Counted from the first letter of the stretch, positions 45,084 to 57,824 are shown. The stretch: DNA of 64,000 nucleotides from Fallopia convolvulus (GCA_964016875.1 OZ024728.1:28133328-28197327); one strand, 5' to 3'. The notes: generated by a model from the letters alone, not told the origin. Made by a program: numbers and translations.

Positions 45084-46087
45084 TTGTGTGTCCCATCAAT
45101 CTCTAAAAACATTCTTTCTATTTTTAAATTCACTTTTGAAACTCGTTATGCTATGATTTTCTTACACAATTGTTTTATTGTGAAGGATATCCAAATGGGT
45201 TCTACCATTCTTAGTGGTCCATGCATTGATGGTATCTATGTATGGCCCATTTCGCCTCCAGTTTCTTTTTTTGCTCATCATCAACTTCCAGCCGCCTATT
45301 GGCACCACACATTAGGACTTCCATCTTCGCCAGTTTTTTAATTTATTCATAAGAAGTTTAATTTAGACAATTCTTTGTTTTCACAATCCAATTGTACTTC
45401 GTGCCAAATTAATAAAAGTCATAAGCTTTCTTTTTATACCTCCACACTTTGTTCAAATTATCCTCTTGAAATTGTCTATTCTGATGTCTGGACTTCTCCT
45501 GTGTTGTCTTATGATGGTTTCAAGTATTATGTCATATTTGTGGGTCATTTTACGAAGTACATTTGGCTTTATCCTCTCAAACAAAAATTCGAAACTCAAT
45601 CTATCTTTGTTAAATTACGTGTTCACTTGTTGAAAATTTCTTTAACCACAAAATTAAAATTCTTTACTCAGACGATGGAGGTGAATATCTTGATCTTCGA
45701 CACTTCTTGAGTTCGAATGGCATTACTCATCTTACCTCTTCCTCTCACACTCTCGAACACAGTGGGTTGTCTAAACGTGGTCACAAGCACATAGTTGAAA
45801 TTTGTCTTTCACTCTTCACCTTCTCTAGTCTTCCTCTAGATCATTGGCCTCACGCCTTACTTACAACCGTTTATCTCATAAATCGGCTCCCTACTTCTAC
45901 CCTGCGTCTCTTGTCTCCATTCCAAAAAACTCATAGGTCAAGTTCCTACTATAGCAAGCTCAAATGTTTTGGTTTCCTTTGCTTTCCGTGGCTCGGTCCT
46001 TATTGTGTCCAGTTAACTCGAGCCATGATCCATTCCATATGTCTTCATTGGATATTCTTCCTCTCAGAGTGTGTACCAATGCCTTGA
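45084..46087 (+). pseudogene. copia gag-pre-integrase and integrase remnant
   Basis: VPSISKNILSIFKF and YWHHTLGLPS precede CTSCQINKSHKLSF (zinc-binding HHCC region). VYSDVWTSP holds the first catalytic Asp; the second is in the DDGGEY text near 45668. The third position (45773-45775) is AAA, Lys, where Glu is expected in the ER-x-HRHIVE motif. The frame shifts around 45340 and 45700. Confidence 0.7.
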
Positions 46088-46619
46088 TCATGTTACTAAA
46101 TGAGTCTACACATCTTGTCATGTTTAGTTTGTTGAAACAAGATTTCCCAATACCAAACTTCCTCGATAAGAAAACCTTAACCAAAATCCTATGGGTGATG
46201 AATGGGCCACCTTTTTCATTCCCATGCCATCTCATCCACCTTCTCATATGAACCCTAACCATAGTATACACTCACTCTCTTTCTAATTCTAATTTGGGAG
46301 AGCAAGATTCTTTCTCCCCTAATTCTGATACAAGATCTAATGATCCTCCTTGCGATCTTAAAAATTTGGTTACCACAAATACGCCCCCACAGATCTCTTT
46401 GGGCCCACCCTCTCCAAATCCCACGTTTGACCTCCCCTCCTCGAGCTCTCATGCACGCTCGCTCGCGTATCAGCCTGTGGAAAACCCTAGCCCTAATTCA
46501 CCCCACCAAACCCTAATCCAACTTCCCCTATTTATCCACAAGTTCCTGAACGTGGGGTCATTACGAGATCCAAAAACAACATCTTCAAGCCCATACAAAA
46601 AGTAAATCTCCATGGTCAG

Positions 46620-46983
46620 GTCTCTACCTCGGACCCAAAACCATAACCATGCCTTAAAAGATCCTCTTTGGAGGGCTGCCATGCAAGCGGAATTTGGAGC
46701 CCTTCGTTCAAATAACATGGTTTCTTGTTTCTCCTACTCCAAATCAAGATTTGGTACGGTGCAAGTCGGTGTTTAGAATCAAATAAAATTCTGATGGCTC
46801 GATCGACAAGTACAAAGCATGTCGTGTTGTGAAAGGCTTTCATCAACGCGTGGGTTGGGATTGCTCTGAAACCTTTAGTTTGGTCGTCAAACCGGTCACG
46901 ATTAGTCTTATCCTCACCTTGACCGTCTCTCGAGGCTGGTCCCTTCAACAACTCAACGTTACTAATACGTTTTTACGAGGGAC
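46620..46983 (+). pseudogene. copia reverse transcriptase, N-terminal remnant
   Basis: DPLWRAAMQAEFGALRSNN is the usual start of the copia RT domain; FHQRVGWD and SETFSLVVKPV follow in another frame. It is cut at 46983 in the FLRG motif by the next element. Confidence 0.7.
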
Positions 46984-48362
46984 TGATGTCCGTTTTTTAG
47001 CCTTGTTTTAGTGTGTCTTTTTATGTTTTTAGGTCTTGTTTAGTTATGTTTTTGTGTGTGTTATGTGTCTTTTGGTTTAGTTTTCATATTTTGTGAAAAG
47101 TGTAGAAACTACGCTAGTTTTGTTTTTTTGTGTAGTTTTGGAGTGGATTGGAGGCATTTAAGAGCATCAAAGGAGAGGAGCATAGACAAGGAAGAAGAGT
47201 TAGAGATGTTGGAAGAAGATCATGAAAAATCCAAAGAAATGAAGTGAAGAAAACAAGGAAACAAGCCCAGAATAGGCTCGTTACCGACCTTGTGGGGGCC
47301 GGTACCGAGGCCTTCAGGAGATCAAATCGAGCCTACCGACCCTGACGGGGGTCGCTACCGAGGGTCCCCGTGTCGGTAGGGCTACGCCGACTTTGTGCTT
47401 TTAAGGAAATTATTTTGATATCTTTTTAGTTTGGTAGTTTTTATCTTTAAGGAAAATTTTTTGATAGATCTTTTAGTATTTAAACCCTTGTTTGGACAAA
47501 GTTTGGGAGCTCTCTCTCTCTTTTAAAAATTATCGCGCACGTAGGAGTATTGGGAGAACGGTTTTGAGTTGCTTAGGGCACAATGAAGAGATTTGTGGGA
47601 GTTTATCTTTGTGTTCAAAGTTGTTTTGAAGACAATTGTAGTTTTGAATTCAAGTAAGTTTCTAATTTAATTCAAGTAATGTTTTCCTTTAATTCTATTG
47701 TTTGTTTCTTCTCCAACATGAGTAAGTAGTTCTCTTGTTTTAGGGATGGGGTAAAAACCCAAGATAGTTGTGCATGATGATGATATGAATGAATGATTTG
47801 ATTGCCTTTTATCTATATTTCTACTTGTTTGCGCTTATGCTTTGATGAAAGTTGAAGTATTTCATGTTTATGACTTGATCGAAAGAAAAAGTTGTGAATT
47901 TGGATAGAGATAAAGTTTGAAACGAAAGTTGAAAACTTTAGATCGTAATAAGTAGATAAAGTGAATTAATTTATGAAAGTAGATTGATTTGCTTGTTTGT
48001 TCAACGAAAGTTGATTACTTGTTTTTAAAGGCATGATCTTCATGATTCATATTGTTTTAATTGCATGACTATGTTGTGGTAAACCTTAAATCCTAGATCA
48101 TTCCCTCGCTTTGGTTAAAATCCCATCTCCGTTATACCTCGTTACCGAACCTAACGGGTCGGTACAAAGCCTTTCAGCACATCGACTGAATTGCTTTGTT
48201 TCGTTCTTGCTTCGGTTATTTCTTCTGTTTGTTTGATCTTCTGCGTTTTAGACTAGTAATTAAACATAGACTTCTCTTCCCGTGGACGCACCTGACTCCA
48301 CTGTACTCAGCGGGGTCTTGATCTATAAATTTATTTGTTGGTCAAGTAAAACCCTTACAACA
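46984..48362 (+). repeat. 5' LTR of the Athila element (1379 bp)
   Basis: Starts TGATGTCC at the copia break and ends TTACAACA right before the primer site. Carries three copies of the GGTCGGTACC-type palindrome. Confidence 0.75.
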
Positions 48363-48365
48363 AAT

Positions 48366-48383
48366 TGGTGCCGCTGCCGGGGA
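48366..48383 (+). promoter_or_regulatory. primer-binding site of the Athila element
   Basis: TGGTGCCGCTGCCGGGGA, one or two changes from the TGGCGCCGTTGCCGGGGA (tRNA-Asp type) usual in Athila. Confidence 0.8.
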
Positions 48384-48480
48384 AGCGATAGCGCTGTGAT
48401 TAGTTGTTTTTTTTGGGTTTGGGAATAGCCCAGCCCCATTTTTGTTTTTATTCTGTTTTGTTTTGTTTGTGTTCTCAGTT

Positions 48481-49850
48481 TATGCAACCGGGAAGGCGTA
48501 GGCTTAATTTCGAAAATCCTCTATATGATTCTGAGCCCGAACGTACTTTTCATCGCAGTAGAAGATAGAACCGAGCAATGGCGACTCCTTAAGAAATAGC
48601 CCAACAGATGGCTGACCTCCGAGCTCAGATGGAGCGACTACAAGCTGATAGAGATATTGCTGCTGCTATGACTGCACGTGAACGGGAAAATGCTGCTTGA
48701 TTACAGGAATAACTGAATGTCATCCCGAGGAATGCCAAGCAATATATGCACTTGGAACTGAGGATGTCGCAATCGACAATCATACTTCCCGAGATTGAGA
48801 AAAACTTTGAAATCAAGTCTCACTTCATATCCTTGATCAAACGATCTCAGTTTGAAGGGAAACCACCTGAGTGCCCAATGGAACATATTAAGAACTTTAC
48901 TGATTTATGTGACACTATTTCTGCTAACGGTGTTTCTCTTGAATATGTTTTGTTAAAGGCCTTCAAGTGGTCTCTTGCAGGAAAGGCATGAACTGGTTAC
49001 AAAGCCTACCTCCTAGGTCGATAAGGAATTGGAAAGCTTTGGATGACTTGTTCATGATAAAGTTCTTCCCGCCTGCTAAGACTACTGAGGTTAGGAAGCA
49101 CATCACCTCCTACCACCAGTTGCCTAATGAGACGTTTGTAGAGACATGGGAGAGATTTAAGGAGCTACTTCGACAATGCCCTACCCATGGGAAACCACCT
49201 TATGTGCTCCAAGATATCTTCTTCCAAGGGATCAATGCTGCAACGAAAGACCGTATCAATCTGCATACCGATTGCGGTTTTATTGAGATGGATCCGATGA
49301 GGCTTGGGCGTTGCTAGACAAACTTACCAACTATGATGCAATGCATGGTACATAGCAAGCCCATCAACCCCAGAGCAGGTTGTACAATTCGAACACTAAT
49401 GTGGATCCAGATGTGAAGCCCAATTTATGCAAGATGAGATCAATAGGCTTTAGAAACAGGTAATTTCCTTAAAACCTCTCAACATTGTCAAGAATGTGGC
49501 TGTTAAGCCCATAGTACATCTGCTTGCACTAACATTGAGCATGTGAGAGTCGCTGAGACCTATGCTGAAACTAATTACATGAGAGGTCAGTATCGAAACC
49601 TGCCCAATAATTATGACAGGAACAACTATCCTGCTTGGGGGAATTACAATCAAGGTCAAGGCCATGCACCTCCACAACAAGAAAAAAGGCCCGCATCTTA
49701 TAGGCCTCCGGGCTATCAAGAGCCTCCATCTTGGGTGCAAGGCATTCATGACGGAATCAATGTAGTACGTGCCGACCTCAACAATCAAATGAAAGGTGTA
49801 CATGCATAGTTTGGAGAATTAGAAACCTGGAAGAAGAGTGTTAATTCCCA
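48481..49850 (+). pseudogene. Athila gag remnant
   Basis: Starts MQPGRRRLNFENPLYD with stops at about 48567 and 48698. The gag core is split over two frames: LPEIEKNFEIKSHFISLIKR (48746-48991) and MNWLQSLPPRSIRNW / FFPPAKTTEVRKHI / ERFKELLRQCPTHG (48967-49317). It matches the Retrotrans_gag domain of Athila elements. A Gln/Pro/Asn-rich tail follows (49543-49809). Confidence 0.75.
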
Positions 49851-50201
49851 ACTAGGAAACCTTGCTGCACAGATTCCACGACCTCAAGGGCAACTACCGG
49901 GGTGTCCTGAGGAAAACCCTAGAGGCCAAATTGCAGCAATACACCTAAGGAGTGGAAAGAAGTTACCGGATCGTGTTGAGACCAAAGAAACAGAGCAGGG
50001 CGATGAAGACGAAGCCCTAGTTGACATCGTTACCGACCCCCCCAAGGGTCGTTAATGACCCCTCCAACCCAGGTAAGTCTTCTCAATTGAACCTCCTATC
50101 AGTTATGAGGTCCTTACCGACCCCCTAGGGTCGGTACCGACCCTTCACCTGTACCTTCTAACCCCCTTGTCGAGACGATAAAGCCACGACTCGAGCCCGC
50201 T

Positions 50202-51260
50202 TTGGTTCCAAGTCCGTCGAAGACTCTTCCCTTCCCCTCTAAGAAGTCCAAAGACTCTACAAAAGGGAAGTTTAGACGTTTTGTAAAGGTTCTTCAGGGT
50301 TTAAATATTTCTATTCCATTCGTTGAGGCCCTAAGCGAAATGCCTGCTTACACAAATTTTTTGAAAGAAATCGTAAGCAGGAAGAGATCCATTTCCGAGC
50401 TGACTGACGAGGTCCGATCTGTAAAGCTATTGGAAAAACTCGGCGATCCAGGTAAGTTTGCTATCACTATAGGTATTGGAACTCATCGTTTCAAAGCTTT
50501 ATGTGATTTAGGTGCCATCAGGAGTCTTTTTCCGCTCTCTATTTGGTCCAAAACCATTATAGAACCGCTAGAACTTGTCAACATGAATCTTTACATGGCA
50601 AACGGATCATGTGTGCAAGCAATTGGAGTTGTTGATGATGTTCTTATCCAAGTGGGTAAATTCTTTGTCCCCAATGACTTCATCGTAATGGAGATGCTCG
50701 AAGATCCAGTGGTGCCTATCAACCTTGGTAGGCCATTCTTAGCCACAGTTGGAGCACGAATTGATGTTAGGATGGGACTCCTAACCTTTGATATTAGGGA
50801 GGAGGTGGTTGAATTCCGCTTCAATTCCTCAATATATGAGACCGCGGCTGCAGAGATGAAGATGCTTCATTCTTATACAGAGCCCGGGAATGCCGAGCCG
50901 TTCGCTGATTCCCACCTGGATAAGCGCTTCACGCTGAACAATGTTGCAGAGCATATCACCGAGGAGTCTACCGACCCTCCATGGTTGGTAACGACCCTTT
51001 ATCCGATGAAGAAAGAAGATCACATATCCGTTACCAGGATAGACATGCACGTTACTGAGGCATTCCCTGACCTAGTGTGGTCGGTAACTACCTACATACC
51101 CTCGGTAATGATGCCCTTTCTGAAAGGCAACAGTGAGTCTTCTTGCTCTAACTTTATAAAATCCGGTAAAGATCCTTGCTCACATCCTTTATCTACATCC
51201 CCTCCTTATATTCAATACAATGAGAGGGCCGAAGCCTCCTTGGTCGGCAGATTTTACTAA
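50202..51260 (+). pseudogene. Athila protease region (retropepsin-like), open 352 codons
   Basis: The longest open frame of this element. LKEIVSRKRSISELTDEVRS and then the protease core (IGIGTHRFKALCDLGAIRSL with the catalytic-type DLGA, INLGRPFLATVGARIDVRMG) match the protease between gag and RT in Athila. After about residue 220 it diverges into an extension that contains palindrome copies (50968-50997, 51079-51092). It lacks its own gag start and downstream pol. Confidence 0.75.
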
Positions 51261-52717
51261 CCCTTCTGTAGGACTTCCAAGCATACTTATTTACGATAGG
51301 GGACCACAAGGTACGAAAGAGAGGTTTTACACTTTTTCGGGTAAGTATGGGGTTTCTCATGATCCCTACAAAGCCGGAGAGAAGCCACCATAGGGAAAAG
51401 GTGAGTTCGTCGGGCTGACGACGTTAAAAATAGCGCTTACGAGAGACAACCCGCTTTTAGTTTTTATTTCTTAGATCTTTTTGCTAGCTTTCTTTTGACT
51501 TGTTTTTAGATTATGTTTAAGATAGTCGAAATAGAATTGATTTGCTAAGTAATACTGGTAAAAGTGGGCAACAATCGGAAAAACGGAGCACTCCGGCGAT
51601 CACACAGAAAGGTCAGTAACGACCCCCAGGGTCGGTACCGACCCCTGCAGAATTTTCTGAAAATCAGTTCGGCCGCATCAGGTATGTTCTCTTAATACCC
51701 TTTTCTTTTTTTTACTTTAACTCTTCCTTCACAAAACTCTTCTCCCTTGACCGAGCTCACCTCCTACTCACTTTCTCTCATCGGCGTACCCTGTTCGCAC
51801 TACCGCTCGCACCACCAAACTGATGTTATAGCACCACCGCCGCTGCTGCGCACTGAACCATGCCTTGCACACACCAACAAAACCGAACCCTAAACAACCC
51901 CGGTACCGTGCAAAATCCTCTTGTTCGTTACCGATCCAAAAACCCTCGTTACAAACCCCAAATCTCCCTTTATTTCTACTTATTGAGGATATATGGTGAT
52001 ATTTGGTTGAGTTGCATATTTAGATCTAGATCTAGGTTGAAAGTTTCGGTATTAATTTCGTGCCTCTTTGCCTCGATTTGGTGTTGTGTATTGATGAATA
52101 ATGTTTTTTCATTTTTAGGATTAAATTAGTTTCAATTTATGAGCATGAATTTGCTTGTTCTTGTGTTGGCTAGATCTACACCTTGTTTTGGCTATTTTGG
52201 CATGTGTTAGGGATAGTTTTTGATTAAGTATGGGGTTTTTGTATTTGGTTTCTCATGATTGTGGTTGTACACTTGCTATGATGTTGAAATTTGTGGGATA
52301 TTTGTTGGTTCGAAGTCGAAATTTCGATTCAAACTCATCTCGGGCAAGGCACTGTTGCCTCGTTATCGACCCTTGTGGGTCGGTACCGACCCCCATTTTC
52401 CACTAGATTGTCGAGACCACACAGGGCCCTCGTTACCGACCCCCTGGTCGGTAACGACCCTGCAGAAAACTTGACACTTGATTTTTGCATGACTTTGGTT
52501 GTATTTCTAGGATGTAACTTGGTTCATTTATGCTTGATTGATTCATTTTTGATCGATTATGCATGATAGCTTTGTTCTCCTACTCATTTGGCATGCAATT
52601 ATGAAAGTTTTGAGTGATTCTAGGCACTTGTTTTCGATTCAAGTATGGGGTCATATGGTGCCTTTGTCTTGTGTGGAGAAATTATCTTGGAGTTTTTTTT
52701 TGAATGTGCAGGACTAG
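51261..52717 (+). other. noncoding spacer of the Athila element
   Basis: Contains the post-pol signature TGACGTTAAAAATAGCGCTT (51417) and four palindrome copies. Unrelated short open frames (51860-52566) are not supported. Confidence 0.6.
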
Positions 52718-53889
52718 ATGGCAGGACCAAGGCGAGCAAACAAGAGGGCTATGAAGTCAGCTCCACCAAAGATGGATGAGGTTGTGCTGAGGACTGATAG
52801 GGAGGTTGAACTGTACAACCTTTTAATCAACCGACCTCACAAGACAAGGTGGTTCTCCAGAGCTCATGGGGAGCAGTTGAGCATATATGAGGACATCAGG
52901 CAAGCGTTTGATCACATTAGCGCCACCCACCTTCTGGATGCCAACGACCCGCACTATCCGGCGCTCACTGCTGACTTTGTGGCCACCCTCAAGCTCAAGA
53001 TAAATAATCCAGATTCAGAGGGTGAGGTTAGGTTTCGGCTTGGGAACGAGCGCCATGTTTACACTCTGGAGGAGTTCAATGAGCTCCTTGACTTCCCTAA
53101 CCCTTCTCAAGGTTACAAGCTACATCAGTTCAAGGTTGACGAGACACGGGGATGTCTAACGGGCCAGCCTCAGTGCCCACAACACGCACTACCTGGCAAA
53201 GACATTTCCAACCACCTATTCCGTATCATCCTATGGATTTTGGGGAGCACTATATGGGCCAAGAAGGAGCTGTCTAGGCCTACACGTAAGGAGTTGGCTT
53301 GTCTCCGCACTATACTTTTTAAGGATCCAGCCCCCATGAAATTGAGGTATCAGTGGTTGAAGCACATGGTGGATTACGGGGGGAAGTCAAAGGATCTTTT
53401 CATCGGTGGTATGGTTACCCGTGTTGCTCGGGCTTGCGAGGTTGACTTCTCTCTCTACAAAGGGAAGCCAGCAAAGATGATGGACACCACCTATTTGGTG
53501 TCATCTGGGATTTTGAAGAGAAGTGGCGATGGGTTTAGACAACAACCAACAACAGACAAGTGGTGGTGACTGTAGAGAAGCTGGAGCTCTTGTACCTTCC
53601 CAACTGGTACAAGACATGGAATTTTGAGCTTTTCCCTCTCAAGCACCGAGCTGATGTCGAGCCGTCTCTAAGGCGGATGCCATCCCGGTACTCGAGGGAC
53701 GAGGAGTTCCATGAGCATGAGCATGAGGAAGTTGTTGGAGGGCCCGTTAACGAGCCTCAAGAGCTTGGTATCGAGTTCTATGACCTTATTGCACGGTTCG
53801 GTAATGACCCCTATGGGGTCGGTACCGACCCGAATTTTCACCATGCCCGACACGGTATCGAGGATCTAGGGTTCGGTTATTGGGGTTAA
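52718..53889 (+). pseudogene. ATHILA-family extra ORF after the (missing) pol, frameshifted
   Basis: Two overlapping frames (52718-53569 and 53560-53889). MAGPRRANKRAMKS opens a basic start; RFRLGNERHVYTLEEFNELL, FRIILWILGSTIW and MVDYGGKSKDLFIGGMVTR resemble the ATHILA ORF family found in Arabidopsis Athila elements. Its function is unknown. The frame change at about 53563 comes right after TTDKWW. A palindrome copy lies in frame at 53795-53831. Confidence 0.65.
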
Positions 53890-54990
53890 CTTGAGCAGTA
53901 TCCGGGCTACCGAGTTCATCACCCCAGTGACGCCAGCTCGAGCTCTACACCGCCTCCATGGGTAGATGATCTGGTTTAGAGGATGGATAGGATCTAGACG
54001 GGCCAGTTGAGGATATATGAGCAGATGCATCAGTTCCAGGAAAACTATGAGCATTAGAGGAGGATAGATGAGGCACGTTGGCACGCGAATGATGCTCACT
54101 GGGATCAGAGTGATGAGCTCTGGCAGTCCACTGCTGAGTTTATGACCGACATGGAGCGCCACTTCCCACCTCCACCACCACAACCTGATTATCATTAATT
54201 CTCTCTCTTCTAATGATGTTTCAAGGATGTTTTCAAGATGCTTCAAGATTACTTTGTGAGTTCGTTTTCTTTTCCTTATCCTTTCTTTTTACTTGTTGTG
54301 TTTTCTTACAGTGGGGACACTGTTTGTTTTAAGTGTTCATGTTTAGTTTGTGTGTTGTTCATGCTTTCAAGAGTTTTTTGGTGCTTTATGCTTTGTTTAA
54401 GGTGTGTTAGTTTAAGTTGTTAGTTGTTTTCCTTATAAAAAAATTGAAAAAAAAAGATTTTTAGGACGGATGATACCTTTATTTTAAGTAGTTCTATGAT
54501 AGTGATTACTTGCATTATTATGTAAATCCTTTGACATGTTTGGATAGTTTAGCCCGAATCTTTCATGAAAAATGTTTTTATGTGAATTTTTAGCTTGTGA
54601 TGCAATTGAGCACATATGACTTTTAGGTAGAAGTTAATTGCAATCCAACAAAAATTGACATTGTGAGCATATTTTTAGCCTTGACTTTTCTTGTGTGATT
54701 TTACTCTCCTATTGCATATTATCTCTTGATATTGTCATGGTTATTTATTTCTTGAAGCCTATATAAGATACTAGTTCATTACTTGTGGAATTAGATGACA
54801 TAGAACTTATTTTTCATTAGCCATGTTATTCCCTATCTACCTTTGTCATTATCCTTTCTTTTTGAAGCCATTGTTTTTGAGCCTTAAAGCCTATTTTTAA
54901 GCTCCACAAAATTGTTCCCTAGCCGATGAAAGCTTGACCCTATCCGGGGATTAGGACTTAGTTTGGTTATGGTTGATTTTTGTTGAGTAA
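53890..54990 (+). other. 3' noncoding region of the Athila element
   Basis: Remnants of the extra ORF's C-terminus to about 54200, then AT-rich sequence. 54890-54960 (CCTATTTTTA, CTCCACAAAAT, AGCTTGACCC, TCCGG) parallels 3390-3460 of the other Athila element. No polypurine tract before the break at 54990. Confidence 0.6.
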
Positions 54991-55782
54991 TGTAGGATCG
55001 TTACTACTTAAACGAGTCGGCGACTCCTGCGAAGTCGTCGACTTTGAGTAATAAAGTAGCGGAATAATCAAACAAGAAAAACAAATGTTACCAACAGTCA
55101 ATGACAAGAGATGTATAGTGGAAACTCCTCGTAAACCAACTAGTTTACTTGGAGAAAAACCACTCCCTTCCAAGCTTCTCACTTGGTCGGATTTCAAGAG
55201 TCCTTACACTCGCTCTATTGATTTCTTGAGTGTTTACAAAGCTCTCCCGTGTACAAGAATGAATCCCACACCCTTGAACGACACTCTACCTTTGCACTCA
55301 CACTCTCAATCTCACGCTATGCCTAAGAACACTCGACTTGTACGAATCTCACGCACAAGTTCACTCTTTCTTTCTTACACAAAATGTAAAAATGACGCTC
55401 AAGAGTCTTGCCTTCTATCCTAAACACTAAGGTATTTAAGCTAGGGCAAGAGATATTTCGTGTGTATCAAATCCCATTCGATTAGGGAAGTGACACACGC
55501 TCAATCTTCACATATCTTTCCAAATATACATTAACGCATACAATGAAATATTCTAGGAGAATCAAATCATCTTCCTCTTGATTTTATCACTCTTTTATGA
55601 TGATCTTCTCCTAAAATAGAACGACCTAGCTGTCTCCAAATGTACGCACACACGCTGTGTGTTCCTTCCTTAAATAGATCACTCTGCCAGTTGGCCATGT
55701 CAGTGACTTTGCCAAGTCGTCGACTCGACTTGCAAACTCGGAGTCACTGACTCTGGAACCATCAAAACTCTATCTTCTAACA
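54991..55782 (-). repeat. 3' LTR of the Sirevirus-like element (792 bp)
   Basis: The minus strand starts TGTTAGAAGATAG and ends CGATCCTACA. It contains palindromes GAGTCGGCGACTC, AAGTCGTCGACTT and GAGTCACTGACTC. Confidence 0.8.
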
Positions 55783-55803
55783 AATTCCCCCTTTTTGATG
55801 GTG
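55783..55803 (-). promoter_or_regulatory. polypurine tract of the Sirevirus-like element
   Basis: The minus strand reads CATCAAAAAGGGGGAATT directly before the LTR, the usual copia layout. Confidence 0.85.
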
Positions 55804-56206
55804 ACAAACAACCTGTTCTGATGAGATATAAGCAGCATACATACAACATACAAAAAGCCATAAAAAGTTCCCCCTAAGCTTAGTAACCACATGGTTTTAG
55901 TTTTTAGATCCCCCTAACGAAAATCTATTCCCCCGATTAATTCCCCCTTTTGGCATCATAAAAAAGATTGCTAAAACAAGAAAGAAGTCAGAGGCAAATA
56001 TGGAAACTTAAAACATAATATCAAAACAAGCATAAATAATCATCCACCATGGCAAAAGAAAATGTACAATGCAAACACAAACAATTCAGAGATGCAATAC
56101 AACCAAATCGAACTTAAAAAGAGAAGTCTTTTAAACTGGGGAGATAATGTGATAAGGGTAGAAGAGAGGGCTAGAGACAATCATGGATGAGCGATGGTCA
56201 CTGAGA

Positions 56207-57574
56207 TCAAGATCCAAAGTCGTTGAGTCTTTCCTCTATAGCACTGATCTTGGACAACACATTGCCAACCATGTTCTGAAGCTTCTCGAGCATCCCCTTC
56301 AGAATCATATTCTGCTCCCTAATATCTTTCAGTTCATCGGTCACTTGAGCAGATTTCTTTCCCTCTTTCTGGTGATCCTTGTCACTGACCTCTGAAGCCT
56401 TTGACACCCATTGTCCATCAACCCAGTTCCAGCCAAATTTCCTGATCATTTCCTTGTTCAGGACCCTGGTGTTGAGGACATCATCACCATCCATATAGAC
56501 CTTGTGCTCAGTCAACAACAAAGCAATTTAGCATGCCATAAGGAAGCGCATGTTTAGTAGTTTCAAGCACATGCTTCATATGAAGCATCATCAATCGAGG
56601 CATGTTCACCTTCTTTCCCCTGATGACCTTGTCCATAACCAGCAAATCTTGAATGGAGGCAGCATTTCTCTTGAGCTCTCTGGGCAACAGATTACTAATC
56701 AGGTAATTAAACATTACCTTCTTTTCAATTCCCATCCTGTTGACTAGATAAGGACTGGTGAATGTATCCTCACTATCAATGACAATTCTGATGATCTCAC
56801 GGTCATCAACTCCTTCAGGACATACTCCTTTGAAGTACTCAGCAAAACCTTCATGTGGTATCTCCAAGATATCACTAACATCCTTGCTAGTGAAAGAGTA
56901 CTTCTTCTTCCCAGCCATGTACCTCCCAATGGTCATGTTCATGTATCCTCAATCTCTAAAGACTCATAAAACATCTTGACCATTTGTGGGTTGTACTCAT
57001 GCTCCCATTGAATCAATCGATCCCACTTCTGTTGCTTTAGCCAGTCATTGACCTTTGTCAGTTTGTACTCCTCAAAAAAAATTTGTCATCCCACAACACA
57101 TCCTTGGTAAATTCCCTAGAATACAAATCAACAACATTTCTAATCTTCTTCTTCTTGCTAGAACCAACACCAGACTTTGGTGGTGAACTTCCATCATTAA
57201 GGAAGTTGTCAAATCACCAGATCTTCTCTTTCCTCCTTTTTGAAAAAACTTTCCAAATTCAAAAGATATTGTTAAGCCATGATCTTTTTCACGCGCCAAA
57301 ACACACAGTCACTCACCTTGATCAAGTTGGCGACTTCTATCACAAAAACTGCTCTTCTCATATGTCCATGACTTTTGCACAATCCATGACTTTCTCTATT
57401 GAAGATACTTGGTGTTGGGGTTGCATAGGGAGTGCCAAAACAAACCAAGTATGAAGCATTATTTTTGAGGATTTGTCGATCATGATGATAATTCTCCATT
57501 TTATACAGAAATTCAAAGACGGGCTCATAGATACTCTCAAAACATGATAGGTCAGGGACAAGCATTAGAATCAA
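56207..57574 (-). pseudogene. extra ORF downstream of pol (Sirevirus env-like position), broken
   Basis: Four minus-strand pieces in succession (57574-57272, 57299-57072, 56942-56508, 56521-56207). KYSFTSKDVSDILEIPHEGF, LISNLLPRELKRNAAS and MIRKFGWNWVDGQW resemble the plant transposon protein found in this position in Sireviruses; the last piece ends in a probable coiled coil (DIREQNMILKGMLEKLQNMV). I see no clear membrane segment, so calling it an envelope would be unsupported. Confidence 0.6.
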
Positions 57575-57824
57575 CCATCATTTGGGCTTGTAATAAGGGT
57601 TAAGATCATCAGGCTTGATTCTCTTGGGCTAAAACAAAGAGCTCAAAAAGGTTGCACACATACTAAATGTAGTAGAAGTCATCGACAAGTAAAATGCATG
57701 GGGTTTCCTAAACATGATGTCTATCAAGAATGTAAAGATTTATACCATAATAGTATGACTTCAAAACATATGTAGAGCAATCAATTCTAGCCAATCATTG
57801 GGGGAATTCGAGTAGGGAAATAGA

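Larger units (their letters stand above)
44190..46983 (+). mobile_element. decayed Ty1/copia retrotransposon, 3' end cut by Athila
   Basis: A primer-site-like TGGTATCATCTGC is at 44406 after probable LTR sequence. Coding remnants follow in the right copia order: gag (44476 onward, LTPSNYLTWKTQ), gag-pre-integrase (45084-45341), integrase (45375-46087) and start of reverse transcriptase (about 46620-46983). Frames are broken by many stops. It ends exactly where the Athila LTR starts. Confidence 0.8.
46984..54990 (+). mobile_element. Athila-type element with gag and protease but no RT/RNaseH/integrase
   Basis: 5' LTR 46984-48362, primer site 48366-48383, gag, protease, and an ATHILA-type extra ORF are present. 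The post-pol signature (51417-51452) follows the protease within about 150 bp, leaving no room for RT, RNase H or integrase. The 3' part is cut at 54990 by a Sirevirus-like element, so the 3' LTR may lie beyond the window. It sits in the RT of the copia element to its left. A palindromic motif recurs in LTR, spacers and coding regions. Confidence 0.8.
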
